A program made the position numbers and the translations under genes. A DNA stretch of 6,634 nt from Halanaerobiales bacterium (lineage in GTDB: Bacteria; Bacillota_F; Halanaerobiia; Halanaerobiales; DTU029). The stretch spans positions 1 through 6,634 of the forward strand of contig JADQBV010000266.1 of assembly GCA_016278415.1 (NCBI GenBank), in the 5' to 3' direction. The notes under the pieces are model-generated. The model was not told the origin of the DNA, made no database searches, and worked only from the letters and a program-made list of their open reading frames with translations. Shown here in pieces: positions 6,507-6,634 of the stretch (position 1 is its first letter; every line of letters starts with the position of its first letter).

Positions 6507-6634
6507 ATGAGAATGTCGAAGATGTATTTACCAACATTAAAAGAAGATCCTGCTGAAGCTGATGTGGTTAGCCATCAGTTAATGTTAAGGGCTGGTATGA
6601 TGAGGACATTGACTGCAGGTGTATATACATATTT
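6507..6634 (+). CDS. proS: Prolyl-tRNA synthetase, N-terminal 42 residues (runs off window)
   Basis: Charges tRNA-Pro with proline in the cytoplasm (class II synthetase). Only 42 codons plus two bases are visible. The start [20 protein letters not shown] and the following [21 protein letters not shown] are the characteristic N-terminus of the bacterial-type ProS with an inserted editing domain (a full protein is about 570 residues). The catalytic motifs 2 and 3 and the editing domain lie outside the window. AAAGGAGTG (6492-6500) precedes the ATG by six bases. Position after ispG or rseP and before polC is usual in Firmicutes, so it is likely the next gene of the same transcript. The 3' end is cut by the window edge, not by mutation. 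Confidence 0.95.
   Translation, partial: MRMSKMYLPTLKEDPAEADVVSHQLMLRAGMMRTLTAGVYTY

Noticed and set aside
1..6634. CRISPR array, tRNA or rRNA gene, insertion sequence, phage or defence module
   Set aside because: No direct repeats with spacers, no RNA gene signatures, no transposase-like frame and no inverted terminal repeats seen; coding is nearly continuous with housekeeping genes.

Overview
The window is a stretch of ordinary chromosomal housekeeping DNA from a low-GC, AT-rich Gram-positive-type anaerobe. All genes lie on the + strand in this order: frr (3' part), uppS, cdsA, an AI-2E/YtvI-type membrane protein gene, dxr, rseP, ispG and the start of proS. The frr-uppS-cdsA-dxr-rseP backbone is the standard Firmicutes arrangement. 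The ispG gene placed before proS, the AT-rich codon use, the strong GGTGAT-type ribosome binding sites and the YtvI-like protein point to a clostridial or halanaerobial lineage. That placement is inferred from gene order and protein style, not from a database search.

Layout: positions 1-464 hold the last ~150 codons of ribosome recycling factor. Positions 465-515 are a short gap with a GC-rich hairpin. Positions 516-2032 hold uppS and cdsA, separated by two bases. Positions 2033-2121 are the only sizeable gap (89 bases) and hold a credible extended -10 promoter and possible RNA structure. Positions 2122-6485 hold the AI-2E family gene, dxr, rseP and ispG. dxr starts 5 bases after the AI-2E stop codon, rseP overlaps the end of dxr, and ispG follows after 29 bases. 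proS begins at 6507 and runs off the window. No convincing intrinsic terminator is present, so the whole stretch is probably read as one long transcript with at least one internal promoter. No gap exceeds 300 bases.

How the genes work together: Dxr and IspG are the first committed enzyme and the penultimate-stage enzyme of the MEP isoprenoid pathway. UppS uses its products to build undecaprenyl diphosphate, the lipid carrier for cell wall synthesis. CdsA makes CDP-diacylglycerol for phospholipids. RseP is the intramembrane site-2 protease. Frr and ProS serve translation. The operon thus couples envelope lipid supply to protein synthesis.

No previously undescribed system was found. The points most worth a second look are the AI-2E/YtvI-type gene inside the canonical cluster with its own likely promoter, possible structure in its leader, the hairpin between frr and uppS, and three genes (cdsA, dxr, rseP) whose longest reading frame starts too early. 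For rseP the real start is probably a TTG inside the end of dxr.
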